Shown: in pieces, positions 21,591 through 33,833 of the stretch
How the letters are laid out: each line of letters opens with the position of its first letter
Position numbering within the stretch: the first letter of the stretch is position 1
DNA from: Zopfochytrium polystomum
Taxonomy: Eukaryota > Chytridiomycota > Chytridiomycetes > Chytridiales > Chytridiaceae
Direction: 5' to 3'
Assembly (NCBI GenBank): GCA_025765615.1
Contig: JAIVFJ010000292.1
Coordinates: 1-64,000 of the forward strand
Length of the DNA: 64,000 nt
Position numbers and translations under genes: made by a program
The notes under the pieces: model-generated
Seen by the model: the letters and a program-made list of their open reading frames with translations, nothing else
What the model was told of the DNA's origin: nothing
The model's database searches: none

Positions 21591-23473
21591 GTCGATCATG
21601 AGTCTGGTCAAGACGGGTCTGCAAGCAAGAAGGCGCGTCCTCCAGAGGGTTTTTTGCCGAGGTACCCAGATCGCGCGCGCGTGAACCACTCCACTTGCTC
21701 GTCCTAGTCTGCTCCGTCTCGTGCCCGATTGATACCTCGTCGATTGACAGCCGAAGCGCTGGAAAACGGCTGGCGAGACCCTTTGTGGTTTACTGTGATC
21801 TTCGTCAGGTCAAGTAATTTCGCAAGAAAAGAGAAGCAGCCACTCGCAACACTCACCCAACAGCCGCTGGGTTCTCGTACGTACGACCATTACGACAGTG
21901 GCAAATGAAGGAACTGGTTGGAGGGCCGGAGAGCTAGCAAAAGCCCGCTTCAAGGGCGTTGCTCCGAGAGCTGGCGAGGGTCGGAAAAGAGGGTTCGCCA
22001 AGGTGCAAAGCGGATTCTGAGGACTGGGGGGTATGCTGCAAACGTGAGGAGGGGGGCGGGGGGGGGGGGGAAGGTGGTCGGTCGGGGGCGTGGTCGATCG
22101 GCGCTCACCAATCGTTCGTTCTTCCTGTTCGTTTTTTTTTTTTCTTTCGTTTTTTGCTTTGGGTTTTTTTGTTTTTTTCACTGTCTGCCTGTCTCTCTAC
22201 AGTATGTATCCATCCCAATTCCACTGCGCCAGGGCCCCTTCATGGCTGGTGACAGCTCTGCCTGCAACCCAGTAATTCGTTGCAACAGAAGACAAAGTTG
22301 CCACATAACTTGAATGGATAATTGGTTTAGAGCTTGGCACCCTGCAACGTACCAAGACCCCCGCACACTCCATGAAAAGACAAGTTACTCGCTGCCTTTT
22401 GTCGCTTTCTTCATTTGAAATCACAACAACATTGTTAATAAATCCTCCGCAGCATGCTTAGCACTGACACTTGGAACTTCAGGACACCTTTTACCTTCTT
22501 GCAACGTCGCCTACGCTCAAGACTTCGCCTTCTACACTGCAACTTATCAGTTGGGTAAAGTATGTAGCGCAAAAAGCTGGAGCGAATAGCTGTAACATCA
22601 TTATCCTACCCTACAATTCAGTCAATATGGAGTATTGGAGATTATCAGCCATTACACCAATTTTGATATTGAGACCATCATCCACTGAATTGCTCAATCC
22701 ACTGTCAACATTGCATGCTCAGAAAGGAACTAAGAGAGGTGTTGGATGGTACTCGATGCATTGCTAAAAGCTATTAAAAACTATGCATGAACGAAAGAAA
22801 AGAAAGGACAAAACCTTCCATTTACAGTTGGGAAAAAGAGAGTATTTCCGTTGGCTCAATATAGTGCGGTAAATCAAAAATGAGCAAATTCACTAGAAAA
22901 CCATAAAGTTGCTGGGCAAAGATTCCTGATTACAGATAAGTTCTTCCCACTGGCACTATGATGCTTCGAACGACTAAGAAACAGTAAATATCACTGATTG
23001 GATGGCTTGTAAACAGGCGCACTGCCTAATACCTCACTTACTCAGTAGAATTTTTATATTTGCAGAAATAAACGTTACTGGTTGAGGAGAAACACTAAGG
23101 CTTGGTGGAGGCAAGAGGGGAGATTGATTCGAGAGTTTGCTTGTTGTTTGAAGTCCGGCACAGTGGGAACACAAAGTAGTGCAGCATTCTCATTATTTCT
23201 CATGTTTGTTTGGCTCGTATGTAGCCGCACTGCGAAGTCGCGAAAGGCGCGTATCGCGGGAAGTTTCTTTTTTTTTTTTTTTTTTTTTTTTTGGCGTCCA
23301 GGGTTTTCGCGACCAGGCCGGACCAATCATCTGTCTGCTTTCCAGAATCCGCGAATCAGATCAAATTGTGATCAAGAATTAAGTGGAGCGCCCTAGATCG
23401 ATCAGCATCCAATCAGATGCAATCATTTCATCTCTCCATCAATCATTTGGGATTTTCCTTTGAAAGAGAGCAA

Positions 23474-23512
<39 letters not shown>

Positions 23513-23544
23513 CGAAAGAAGGGTATCTCAACAGGATCATCCTG
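21591..23544. other. Spacer with homopolymer and simple repeats; no gene seen
   Basis: Contains a G-rich run near 22048-22069, T-rich tracts (22130-22177 and a 25-T run at 23268-23292) and a (GA)n repeat at about 23475-23508 just before the threonine-deaminase start. AT-rich sequence at 22400-23060 shows no coding signal. Confidence 0.4.
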
Positions 23545-25715
23545 ATGGCATCGTTATCAAAGCGACCTCGCGAGGACGACGACTGCAGCAGCAGTAGCAA
23601 CGGCACGAACGGCATTCACAACAATCACCACCTCGCGATGGACAGCACTGCGAGCAAGTCGCCCAGGGTCGTCAACGGAAGCGGCACTCCGCCCACGAAG
23701 CGGCTCGCCGTCTTTCCCTCCTCGTCCCTATCCTCATCCGCTTCATCTTCCTCCACAGCTGCTGCCTCCTCCAACTTCACCCCTCCAACCTCCCAATCCG
23801 TCTTCGTGAACCCGCTGAAAAAACCGGCTTCCGAAACGCTCTCCACCTCACACGGTCCTGACTACCTCAAAATGATCCTTATGGCCAACGTCTACGGTGA
23901 GACTCTCCCGTTAATTGACCCCCCCCCCCACTGATTCTGCCCGCCCGCTCAATAAGATGTTGCGGTGCAGTCTCCGCTCCAGAAAGCTCACGGCCTGTCG
24001 ACTCGACTGAAGAATACGATATTGCTCAAACGGGAAGATCTGCAACCCGTCTTTTCCTTCAAGTTGAGAGGAGCCTACAATCGCATGCAACAACTATCGG
24101 AGGAGGAGAGGAAGGCCGGCGTGATAGCGTGTTCGGCTGGAAACCACGCCCAAGGTAACGACCGCCTCTTGCCAAAGCCAATTACCTTACGAGTGGACGA
24201 TCTCTTTCAGGCGTAGCACTTGCCGCCCAGCGCATGGGCATTAGAGCCACGATCGTCATGCCCCTCGCCACCCCGTCCATCAAATGGCGCAACGTCGAAC
24301 GCCTCGGAGCCACCGTCGTCCTGCACGGCAACGACTTTGACGAAGCAAAAGCCGAGTGCGCGCGCCTCACTGTCGAGCGAAAACTCACCAACATCCCCCC
24401 GTACGACGACCCGCACGTCATCGCCGGCCAGGGCACCATCGGCGTGGAAATCCTTCGCCAGCTCCCACCGCCAGAGAAGGACGAGTGCCCGCGTGCCGCC
24501 GACGCTCCCGTCGACGCCATCTTCGTCTGCGTCGGCGGAGGCGGGCTGATTGCCGGCATCGCGTCGTACGTCAAGCGTGTGTGCCCTGGCGTCAAGATCA
24601 TTGGCGTCGAGACGTTTGACGCCGACGCCATGACGAGATCGCTCAACGCCGGAGAAAGAGTCACGTTGGCCGAAGTTGGCTTGTTTGCCGACGGCGCGGC
24701 GGTCAGGAATGTTGGCGTCGAAAACTTTAGGATCGTGAAAGATCTTATTGACGAAATGGTGCTTGTGAGCACCGACGAGATTTGCGGTGAGGAACGGGGA
24801 ATAGACGCGCGTGAAGTCTTAACAAAACTCGCACGGACTGATTCAACCCCTTCTCTTCCCTCGTGCTCCTTCGAAAAAAAAAAACGTGAACCTTACGCGA
24901 ACTCTGCTACTCACTAAATTTCAATGCTGGCAGCTGCTATCAAGGACACTTTTGAGGAGACCCGCAGCGTGATTGAGCCGGCTGGTGCTTTGGGAGTCGC
25001 AGGATGCAAAAAGTACATCCAAGAAAAAGGCATCACCGGTGGCAGATTTGTTGCCATATGTAGTGGGGCAAACATGGACTTTACTCGACTTCGATTCGTT
25101 GCTGATCGTGCTGACCTGGGTTTGGAAAAGGAGGCTCTCATTACTGTGCGCGTACCTGAGCGCCCTGGCAGGTAAAGTCTCTGATTCCTGAAGATCGCCG
25201 AAGTTTTCGTCACGTTGACGATACCATCAAATTCAGCTTCCTCGCTCTTTACCGATCCATTTACCCGCGCGCTGTGACAGAATTCTCGTACAGATATGGC
25301 GACGAGAATGAGGCCACCATATTCATGGGCTTCCAAGTGACGGACCGAGCAAACGAAGTCCGCGAGGTTCTTGGCGCCCTTGAGCAAAAGGGAATGTCCG
25401 CCAAAGACGCGTCTGAGAATGGTAAGTATACCCTCTCTTCGTCTAATTCGCGAGGAGTTTTTCTCACCCCTGCGCGCTTGTTTTCAGAAATGGCGAAAGC
25501 GCACGCCAAGTTTCTCGTCGGTGGCCGTAAGAAAGTTCCGCACGAGCGACTTTTCCGCTTCGCATTTCCTGAGCGCCCTGGCGCCCTGAACCATTTCCTG
25601 AGCAACTTGGACAAACTTAACGAAAAAAGCATCAATATTTCTTTGTGGCACTACCGGAACTACGGCGGTGACGTCGGTATGGAATTGTTCCCTTTCCCCT
25701 GCTTTTTCGCCTCCC

Positions 25716-25746
<31 letters not shown>

Positions 25747-25955
25747 TTTTCCCCCTTCCGGACAGTCCCTCCCTGTTGTGGTATGAACTGACTGACCATA
25801 CTGTGGCTGATCATCCTTCTGTCTTTACAGGCAAGGTGATGGTGGGGTTCCAGGTCACTCCGGAAGCGACCACTGCTTTCCAAAGCTTCTTAGAGACCCT
25901 CAAGTATCCATATGTTGAAGAGACGGAGAATCCGTTGGTTAACGACTTTTTCTGA
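23545..25955 (+). CDS. ILV1: Threonine dehydratase (threonine ammonia-lyase), isoleucine pathway
   Basis: Seven exons join in phase: 23545-23896, 23957-24154, 24211-24786, 24934-25171, 25237-25421, 25488-25676 and 25831-25955, giving 620 residues. A PLP enzyme that turns L-threonine into 2-oxobutanoate and ammonia, the first step of isoleucine synthesis, normally mitochondrial in fungi. The PLP lysine lies in [10 protein letters not shown] (about K153), followed by CSAGNHAQG and the glycine-rich [11 protein letters not shown] loop that holds the PLP phosphate. The C-terminal third carries two ACT-like regulatory units ([12 protein letters not shown] and [17 protein letters not shown]), the site of feedback by isoleucine in biosynthetic enzymes. 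Residues 1-115 are Ser/Asn-rich and longer than usual. Intron 6 contains 30 consecutive C. The identification is firm. Confidence 0.93.
25717..25746 (+). repeat. Homopolymer of 30 C inside intron 6 of the threonine dehydratase gene
   Basis: The tract lies between the donor at 25677 and the acceptor ending at 25830. Its length is likely to vary between copies and to be hard to sequence. It forms a pyrimidine run well upstream of the normal acceptor (CTTTACAG). Confidence 0.95.
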
Positions 25956-26289
25956 ATGTTGCCTGTTTGGTCTTCTTTCATTTTTCTTTGAATGGGTCTG
26001 TTCCTGTTTACCATCAATCAGACGTAATATACAAAGGGACAGAGAGAATTACGAGCATTCAAGGTGTTCACTAGAGAAGCTGCGTGAAGGATGCGAGAAG
26101 GTTGATTTCGTGGTTTGTGCGGGTTAAGCATCTGTTGGGGACGGACAGAGGTCCGACTGACAAGGCGAGTGTCGGACAGGGGCCCCAAAAGTCGGACGAA
26201 GTTTGTCCGTGCGGGCACCAATTCTTCGTCCGTTCTGCAACCAACAAGGCGCTTGGTTCACGCAACGAAAAGAAAGCTGCAACAACACC
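25956..26289. other. Intergenic region between threonine dehydratase and MCM2
   Basis: A short spacer serving as 3' region of one gene and promoter of the next. It contains an imperfect inverted repeat, GTCCGAC at 26152-26158 and GTCGGAC at 26172-26178, with another GTCGGAC near 26191. The role is unknown; it could be a regulator site. Confidence 0.4.
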
Positions 26290-29200
26290 ATGGTCGGTAC
26301 CCCCCGATGACGGCCTCACCGAGCCTGGCGCGCAACGCTAACCTGACTGCCCTCTCTATCTCCCTCCCCCCCCTCCCTCCCTCCCTCTACCCCGTTACCA
26401 CTCCACGCCGCACCAGGCCGATCGCAAAAGACCACGACCCACCGAACGCGAATCCTCACCCTTTGGACGATCCGATGACGACGACCGTCTGCAAAGCGAC
26501 GCCTTTTTCGACCCGGACCCCGCCGACGATGACCTCGACAACGATCCCGCGGCCGAAGTCGAGGAGTTTGAGGAGGTCGACGACCTTGCATCTATACCCG
26601 ACGCCGACCAGCTGAATCTGGAGGACGAAGAGGGCGAGGGCGAGGACCTCTTTGGCGACGGGATGGAACGGTAAAATAAGCTTCTGAACGCCCAATTGCT
26701 CTTCCCGAGACCCACACTACTATACCCCTTCCTTCCCCCCGTGTCGGACTCGTGTCGCCCCTGCTCATTCTTTCCTTGGGGAAACCACCTCCATTACCCC
26801 ATCAGTGACTACCGCGACAATCCTGAACTCGATCGATTCGACGAACGCGACATTGACGACGAGCAGTACGATGAAATCGACCCTGAGGCGAGGATGATTG
26901 CCGAAGAGCGCATGCGTCGCCGCGACAGAGAAGAGGCGCGGCGGAACGGGAATCTGCCTGCTGCTTTCATGGATGACGGTGCGTCGCGCTTTACTTGTGT
27001 TCCTCCAAAACGATAATGGCAATCTCACGGCGGGGCATTCGCATCGCTTTTTTTGTAACCGTTTTGAAAATGCAGACGACGACGACGATACGGCCAGGCC
27101 AAACACGTTCCGTCGCCGCACTCGAAACGAAATGGAGTCGGAGATGGACTTTGATGACCCAGATGCGGTAAGAGTGCCGCTGAAAAAAAGAGGACGTGTG
27201 TGCGTTCGGCTAACTCGAATGCATTTGTTGCGCAGGATCTCGCACCAACCATGGAAGGGTTGGCTGAAGTTCGTGGGCCGTTTGCGAGCTACGTGACGAT
27301 GGAAGGACCGAAACAGGCCATCAAGCGCGAGTTTACTCGCTTTCTCACCACTTTTACGAACGACTTGGGCGAAAGTGTGTATGGAAACAGGATCAAGGCC
27401 ATGTGTGAAGGTTCGCCTCTCGTGAGAAACTCGCCCGTCGCCGCGCTTACACTGTTTCTACTTAAAAAATTACGAAGCCAACGGAGAGAGCCTTGAAGTC
27501 AGTTTCATGGACCTCCAAGGATGTGCGGCCAACCTCGCGATGCTCTTGACAAACTGCCCGGCGGAGATTCTCAAGATCTTTGACGTTGTTGCATTCGAGG
27601 TTACCACTTTGTCTTTCCCAAATTACGACCAAATCAAGAGCGAAATCCACGTCCGGATCACAGACCTTGTGTCAATTGATAGCATTCGCGACTTGCGGTG
27701 AGCGAATACCCGGCGGCACTTGGCGGTCACTCATCTTCTTGATGCAAGGCAATCTGACATGAACAAGCTCGTGAGAGTGTCGGGCGTGGTGACGCGCCGC
27801 ACAGGAGTGTTTCCTCAGCTGAAGTACGTCAAGTTTAATTGCGCAAAGTGCGGGACTGTTCTGGGGCCGTTTTGTCAAGACGCTGTGACTGAGGTCCAGA
27901 TCAAGCACTGCTACAAGTGCCAGTCGAAAGGGCCGTTCAACCTTAACTCGGAGGAGGTGACTTTGTCGTGGACAGAAACTTGGGTTTTCTAACCCTTCTC
28001 CCCTTGTTCCAAAAGACGATTTACCGAAACTTTCAAAAAATCTCGTTGCAAGAGTGTCCCGGAAAGATGACGGCAGGCCGCCTCCCGCGACACAAAGACG
28101 TCATTCTCTTGTGGGACCTCGTCGACATGGTTCGACCTGGAGAGGAAGTTGTGAGTACGCTGCCCTACACGCGTGAGCTCCTGTGACACAAGTAAACTCT
28201 GTTTTGTCAGGAAATCACGGGCATTTACCGAAACAACATGGATATGACTCTGAATTCTCAGCACGGCTTTCCCATTTTCTCGACTGTCATCGAAGCCAAT
28301 CATATCTTGAAGCAGGAGGACGCATACGCAAGCTTTAGGCTCCACGAAGAAGATATGAAATCCATTGACACATTGTCGAAAGACCCGCGAATCCGGGAAA
28401 GGGTGAATCCGCCGCGATTTTTGGCGCTGACCAGAGTTTTTAACTCGCCTGTAAACCACGTAGATCATCAAAAGCATTGCACCGTCTATCTATGGCCATT
28501 CCGACATCAAGACTGCCATGGCGCTTGCGATGTTTGGAGGAGTTGCAAAAAACCCTCAGGGCAAGCATCGTTTGCGTGGAGATATCAATGTGCTCTTGCT
28601 TGGCGACCCTGGCACTGCGAAATCACAATTCCTCAAGTACGTCGAGAAAACGGGGCGGCGAGCTGTCTTTACAACCGGTCAAGGCGCGTCAGCGGTCGGT
28701 CTCACGGCGTCTGTTCACAAGGACTTTCTCACGCGCGAGTGGACGCTTGAAGGCGGTGCCTTGGTCATGGCAGACAAGGGCGTTTGCTTGATTGACGAGT
28801 TTGATAAGATGAATGATAAGGATCGGTGAGTGATGAACACACAACCGCAGCCCCCAAAAAACTAAAAACGTTTTCTCGGCCCTCACTGGAACATAGGACG
28901 AGTATTCATGAAGCTATGGAGCAGCAGTCCATTTCCATTTCAAAGGCCGGCATTGTCACCTCGCTTCAAGCACGCTGTGCTGTTATCGCAGCAGCCAACC
29001 CCATCAGAGGACGGTACAACCCAATGATTCCGTTCTCGATGAATGTGGAGCTCACCGAGCCCATTCTGTCCCGTTTCGATATTTTGTGTGTTGTGCGGGA
29101 CGAAGTCGACCCGATTGCTGACGAGAAGCTGGCGCGCTTTGTCACGTCGAGTCACATGCGGAGCCACCCGGCCACAGTCAGGGAGCGGAAGGAGGCGGAA

Positions 29201-30186
29201 GAGAACATGGAGGAGCCGGCCGACGCAGCGGCGGATATTGATCCTGATGTGGGTTGGCTGTTTGCTGGTCCGTGCTTCGTCATCACATTTAACTCTTGAG
29301 CTTCTTTATTTGACTGTTTCCCCCTTCCCGGGGTTGCTACCAGATCATTCCGCAAGAGCTTCTCCGCAAGTATATCGTGTACGCTCGCGACAGAGTGCAC
29401 CCACGCATCGCCGACGTTGACCGCGACAAGATTGCCAATTTGTACGCCGAGCTGCGGCGGCAGTCGCTGGTCGGGGGGTCGGTTCCCATCACGGTGCGAT
29501 ACCTGGAGTCGGTCGTCCGGATGGCCGAGGCATTTGCAAAGATGCATCTCCGCGACTTTGTGCGCAGTGACGACATTGACCACGCTATCGCCGTCATGAT
29601 TCGGAGCTTTGTGGACGCCCAGAAGAAGTCGGTCAAGGACCAGCTGCGGAGGGTGAGTGAGCTGCTTTTTTCTTGAGGGCTGTTATCTCTTTAGTTTTCT
29701 CGTATTCTGTTCCCCTTGGAGTTCCGTCTACTCTATCTCTAATTAAAATTGGGTGCTCCTCAAACGAAGAAATTCGACAAGTATATCACGGCGGACCGCG
29801 ACAAGCACGAGCTCTTGCTTCACCTGCTCTCGGAGCGCGTGCGGGATCTCGTCCGCCAGCACCAGCTGGAGCGCGGCGAGCTTCCGCGCAAGGTCGACAT
29901 TGATCTTGGCGACTTTCAGGCTGATGTGAGCGCTTGGTTTCTTCTTTTTTTGCTGCTTTGACTCTTTCGTTCTTTGCGTGTGGTTAGCTGCACCGATTTT
30001 CTGACCTTGGTAACCCCGCTCTGTGTGCTGGGTGCTTGCTTTCTTTGTGCTCAGGCCGCACACGTGGACGTGCAGGACATTCGGCCGTTCTTAAAGTCGA
30101 ACGAGTTCCGAAAGTCGTTTACGGTCGACTTTGCCACCAAGATCATCCGCATGGAACTGCGGCGGCGGGACGAGGATGTTGAGTGA
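26290..30186 (+). CDS. MCM2: DNA replication licensing factor MCM2 (MCM2-7 helicase subunit)
   Basis: Thirteen exons from 26417 to 30186 join in frame for about 920 residues: 26417-26670, 26806-26978, 27076-27167, 27236-27410, 27478-27697, 27749-27956, 28016-28150, 28211-28402, 28464-28825, 28897-29248, 29344-29652, 29770-29925 and 30055-30186. The first exon is uncertain; a Kozak-like ATG at 26290 followed by a weak donor would fit. The acidic N-terminus, then SIRDLR and [19 protein letters not shown], a zinc finger ([11 protein letters not shown] and CYKCQSK), Walker [11 protein letters not shown], Walker [12 protein letters not shown] and arginine finger ILSRFD identify an MCM; the acidic N-terminus and the C-terminal winged-helix-like end favour MCM2. 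It forms part of the replicative helicase loaded at origins in G1, acting in the nucleus. All splice phases agree. Confidence 0.95.
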
Positions 30187-30543
30187 AGAAGGGGGGCGTT
30201 TGCATGTGTACGAGTTGCGTTGCATTCAGGGACTGTTTTCTTCTCTTTTTTTTGTTTCTAATAAGAAGGTGTAGTGGGTTGAGCTCCACGTCTCCCTCGT
30301 TACCTTTCTTGTCGTTCATCTTGGTCTTGTAAACTTCGTGAGCATGAGTGTGCATGTGCGTGAGAGGTAGAATCGTCGAAAAGGAAGGGGGAAGAAGGCA
30401 ACAAAGTGGAGTTTTTTTAATTTCACGCACAGCCGGCCCTTTTTGTTGCGGCTGCATGCAACTTCGCCGCCGTCGGCGCCTTGGCCCTTCCTGATCGATC
30501 GATCGATCACGCGGACCCGATACCCACTTCCCCACCCCCCAAA
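30187..30543. other. Intergenic region between MCM2 and the LRR-like gene
   Basis: Contains the MCM2 3' end and the leader of the next gene, with a GATCGATCGATCGATCA repeat at about 30494-30510. No gene seen. Confidence 0.5.
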
Positions 30544-32934
30544 ATGGCGACGGCGGCAGCAGCTTCTCTACCACCACCACCACCAGCAGCAGCAGTAGCG
30601 GACGCATCAGTCGATGCGCCGGTAGCAGCTGCCGAAGCAGCGGCTGCGGATGTAGCACCGGCAGCATCAGTACCAGCAGCAGCAGTAGCAGTAGCACCAG
30701 CAGCACCACCAGCAGAGTTGGCGCAGCACAGCTTCACCTTCTCCGAGCGCAGCCACGCATCGTCCGCCGTGCCGAGGGCAAACGACTGCGTCGCCTGGCT
30801 GCTCTCGCCCGATACGCCGAAGTACGCCCAACTCGAGATCCGCCTGGACGCAGACCCCCATCACCCGTCGTCGTCGTCGTCGCAGCCACCACCACCGCCA
30901 CCCGGACCCCTGCCGGACAACCGCAACAACCACAACCATCGTCATCCCCACGTGCAACCGCCCGCCGACCGATACGCATCCGTCCGCGACTTTCTTTCCG
31001 CCGTGGCGCACCATCCGCGGCTCCTCGCCGCCGGCGGAGGCGGCGGCGTCGCGCGGCCCATCTGCCTGAACGTCAAGATCGTCTCTAACCCGTCCGCAAG
31101 CTTTGCCACGCCGAACCCGATCCCGACGGCGGTGCTGGCGGCCCTCAACGACACGCTGCTCCTGCCGCCGACGCCCGCGGCGCCGACGCCGCTGCGCATC
31201 GGCACAGTCGCCTGCGACTACGTCAAGGTCACCGACGACGGCGTCGCGGCCCTTGCCGACCTCCTCCGCACCCCAGCCTGCCGCCTCCGCAGCCTCACCC
31301 TCGACCCAAAACACTCGTTCGCCGCCCCCGAGCACCACCGCTTCTCGTGCGACCGCCTGCGCGACTGCATCGCCGCCGCCGCCCCCGCACTCGCTGCTCT
31401 CTGTGTCGACGCCCGCGCTTACGGCGCGGACTTTGCGAGGGCCCTCGGCGCCGGTGTGCGCGAGTCGCGCTCCGTCGTCGTCCTCAACTTGGTCATGCAC
31501 GCCGCAGGCTTTGACGCGCTCGTCGACGCGCTGACGGCGACGACGACCACGGCGACGACCACGGCGTCGCCGCTGCATTTGGAGGAGCTGACCGTCTCGA
31601 TCGACCTGCACCCGCGATACTACACCCGCGCGACCGTCCCCGGCGACATGCAGCTCGTCGCCGCCGCCGCCGCCCGCCTCCTCGCCGCAGCCCGCCCGCG
31701 CCTCCTCCGCCTCTGCCTGCGCACCGTCCGGCACATCCACTACGGCGACGCGGGTGGCGGCGGCGGCGGAGGTGGTGGCGGAGGCGGAGGCGGAGGCGGC
31801 GGCGGCGCCGGTGGTACCGGCCCGCTCATCCACCTCTCTGACACACACGCGGAACCCATCCTCGCCGTCCTCGAGGAGAGCTACGGCGCCCCGCTGCAGT
31901 CGCTGGACCTCGACTGGTCGCTGTCGGACGTGTCCGTCATGCGCATCGCGGCGCTGTTGCGTGCTGGCGGTGGTAACGGTGGTGGTGGCGGTGGTGACAC
32001 AGCCACGGCCGCCGGAGGTGGCGGCGGCGGGTCCGCGCTGCGCGAGATTTCGCTGTGGGCGACGCAGCTGTCAAGGGCTGGTCTGTGCGCCATGCTCGAC
32101 GCGGCGGCCGTCTCGCGGCTCGACGTTTTGCGCGTCGGCATCCGCATTGAGGATGTAGACGCGGACGCGAACGGAAACGGCGGCGGCAACGGCGGCGGCA
32201 ACGGCGGCGATCCGCGCGCGGTGCGTGAAGGCTTTGAAGGGAAGGAGGAGGAGAAGGAAGACCTGCTGGTCGCGGCGCTGCGGCGGTCGACGCTGACGGT
32301 GCTCGGAAAGCCCGACTCTTTCCACACGCGCCGCCGGTACGTGTGGGAGCGCCGCGACGTCCTGAACTCCGTCGTCGCGAACCCGTGGCTGCACCAGCTC
32401 GTGCTGCCGGCGTACATTGCGGCGCCGCTTGACACCGACGCCGACGATGACGACGGCGGCGGCGGCGGCGGGGGAGGAAGCGAGAGAAGCGACCCACCGG
32501 CGTGGTCGCTGTCCTCGCCGTCGCCGGCGGCCGGCGTCCGCCGCCGCCGCCGCCGCCCGCGCGCGTCGGTGGCGCACGCGCGCGCGCGCGTTGCGACGGT
32601 GCGGTGGCTGCTGAGCGGGTCCGGGCGCGCGATGCTCTGCGCGGCAGTGGCCGGGCGCGACGGCGCGCGGCGCCCTCTGCCGCTGGACGTGCGACGCCGC
32701 GTTCTCCTCGCGCTGCTCGCGGCCGCGTCGTTCCGCGCCGCCGACGCGCGCGACGTGGCCGCAGCCCTCGAGGACCGCCGCTCCATCGGCTGGCTGCTGC
32801 GCCCCGCCGACTTGCTCAGCCTCCCCAGCGAACGGCCGTTCGTCTGGCGGTGCTCGGCGTTTGTGGCGTTCGTGCGGGCAGGGTTTGTCGGCGGTGGGGA
32901 TGCGGACGGGGACGGGGACCGCGGAGGGGGCTGA
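30544..32934 (+). CDS. Large Ala/Gly-rich protein with leucine-rich-repeat-like units
   Basis: An intronless frame of 796 codons from the ATG at 30544 (sequence AAAATGGCG) to 32934; no ATG lies further upstream in the open frame. Residues 1-60 are Ala/Pro runs. Later units such as CRLRSLTLDPKHSF, LHLEELTVSIDLHP and LQSLDLDWSLSDVSV, spaced with helices, look like RNI-type leucine-rich repeats, as in the F-box/LRR-like protein at 4589-5999. A 20-Gly run (about 31756-31806) and other Gly and Asp runs interrupt it. The C-terminus is Arg-rich. Function unknown; protein binding is a guess from the LRR-like fold. Opposite-strand ORFs here are shadows caused by the high GC. Confidence 0.6.
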   Translation: MATAAAASLPPPPPAAAVADASVDAPVAAAEAAAADVAPAASVPAAAVAVAPAAPPAELAQHSFTFSERSHASSAVPRANDCVAWLLSPDTPKYAQLEIRLDADPHHPSSSSSQPPPPPPGPLPDNRNNHNHRHPHVQPPADRYASVRDFLSAVAHHPRLLAAGGGGGVARPICLNVKIVSNPSASFATPNPIPTAVLAALNDTLLLPPTPAAPTPLRIGTVACDYVKVTDDGVAALADLLRTPACRLRSLTLDPKHSFAAPEHHRFSCDRLRDCIAAAAPALAALCVDARAYGADFARALGAGVRESRSVVVLNLVMHAAGFDALVDALTATTTTATTTASPLHLEELTVSIDLHPRYYTRATVPGDMQLVAAAAARLLAAARPRLLRLCLRTVRHIHYGDAGGGGGGGGGGGGGGGGGGAGGTGPLIHLSDTHAEPILAVLEESYGAPLQSLDLDWSLSDVSVMRIAALLRAGGGNGGGGGGDTATAAGGGGGGSALREISLWATQLSRAGLCAMLDAAAVSRLDVLRVGIRIEDVDADANGNGGGNGGGNGGDPRAVREGFEGKEEEKEDLLVAALRRSTLTVLGKPDSFHTRRRYVWERRDVLNSVVANPWLHQLVLPAYIAAPLDTDADDDDGGGGGGGGSERSDPPAWSLSSPSPAAGVRRRRRRPRASVAHARARVATVRWLLSGSGRAMLCAAVAGRDGARRPLPLDVRRRVLLALLAAASFRAADARDVAAALEDRRSIGWLLRPADLLSLPSERPFVWRCSAFVAFVRAGFVGGGDADGDGDRGGG

Positions 32935-33700
32935 TGTGGGTGGGGTGGGGTGTGGAGGGGTTGAGGGAGAAGGTTGGAGGGATTGAGGGAGTGGAGAGGG
33001 ACTGGGGCGTTTACGCGGCGAACGGTGATGTTTTCGTTTTTGAATTGTTGTTGTTGTTGTTGTTGCTGCTGCTTTGAATGGCGAGTAGGAGAAGAAGTAG
33101 CGGTTTGCAACTATTTTGAACTTGGTGGGGTGGGTGGGCCGTGAGGGGGAGTTTTTTTTTTTTTAAATAAGCATTTACCATAATTCTGCTTTCCCAGTTC
33201 TGGCCGTGTTCTGCTGCTCTCTCCTTACAAGTAGAAGGAATGTGGCATCCAGCTACTCTGCTCACCCATCCTACTGTCCTATGAACGGTTGGGCAGCATT
33301 TAGCATGAGTTACCCATTAGGATGCTTGGCGTTATTTATTGCAACTTTCCACGCATCTTGCGTGCGGGCAGAGGTTCTCGTTTGCGGGTATCAAGGTGCT
33401 CCAAGAGGAGTCCCATAAGCAGGCTCAAGGCCAAGTTACACAGCGTACGCAGAGGGGTGCGAGGCCTCCAGGTTCAGTGACGAGCTACTGTGAGGTGGAC
33501 GATGCCAGAGTGGGAAGTCCATAGGACAAGTGAGTTTCAGTATAAAAAAAAAACAAATCTAATTTCTTTGAACAAAGATAGTGAGGCACCGTGCAATTGG
33601 AGCAGGCATTTCGATGGTTGGTTGGTCTGAATAATTAGCCTACATAGTAGAAAAATTTAGAAAAATCATGGGAACGACCAGAATCGATTCCTCTTTCTGA
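32935..33700. other. Spacer with (GTT)n repeat; no gene seen
   Basis: G-rich sequence after the LRR-like gene, a (GTT)n run at about 33047-33066, a short T-tract near 33153-33164 and then mixed DNA leading into the pyrimidine-rich cassette island. A possible degenerate palindrome (GGTCACGTGTT) at 33705-33715 marks the island's left side. Confidence 0.4.
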
Positions 33701-33833
33701 TACGGTCACGTGTTAAATATGGAATGTATGATGTGTCATGTGTGACCACCCCATCAATTTGTACTCTCTCTCATCCTCCTCCTCTCCTTCCATTCTTATC
33801 ACATCCGTTTCTTACAGTTCTTACGGTTCACTA

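Noticed and set aside
21343..21624. Minus-strand ORF with a possible transmembrane stretch (AVSLLILMAIAHLAVAL)
   Set aside because: Another frame over the same bases runs on without stop into a longer coding-like region (21590-21035), so this frame is probably a shadow.
30667..33110. Long minus-strand ORFs (393 and 409 codons) opposite the LRR-like gene
   Set aside because: Shadows of the GC-rich plus-strand gene; composition is Arg/Val or Pro/Ser runs expected from the complementary strand.
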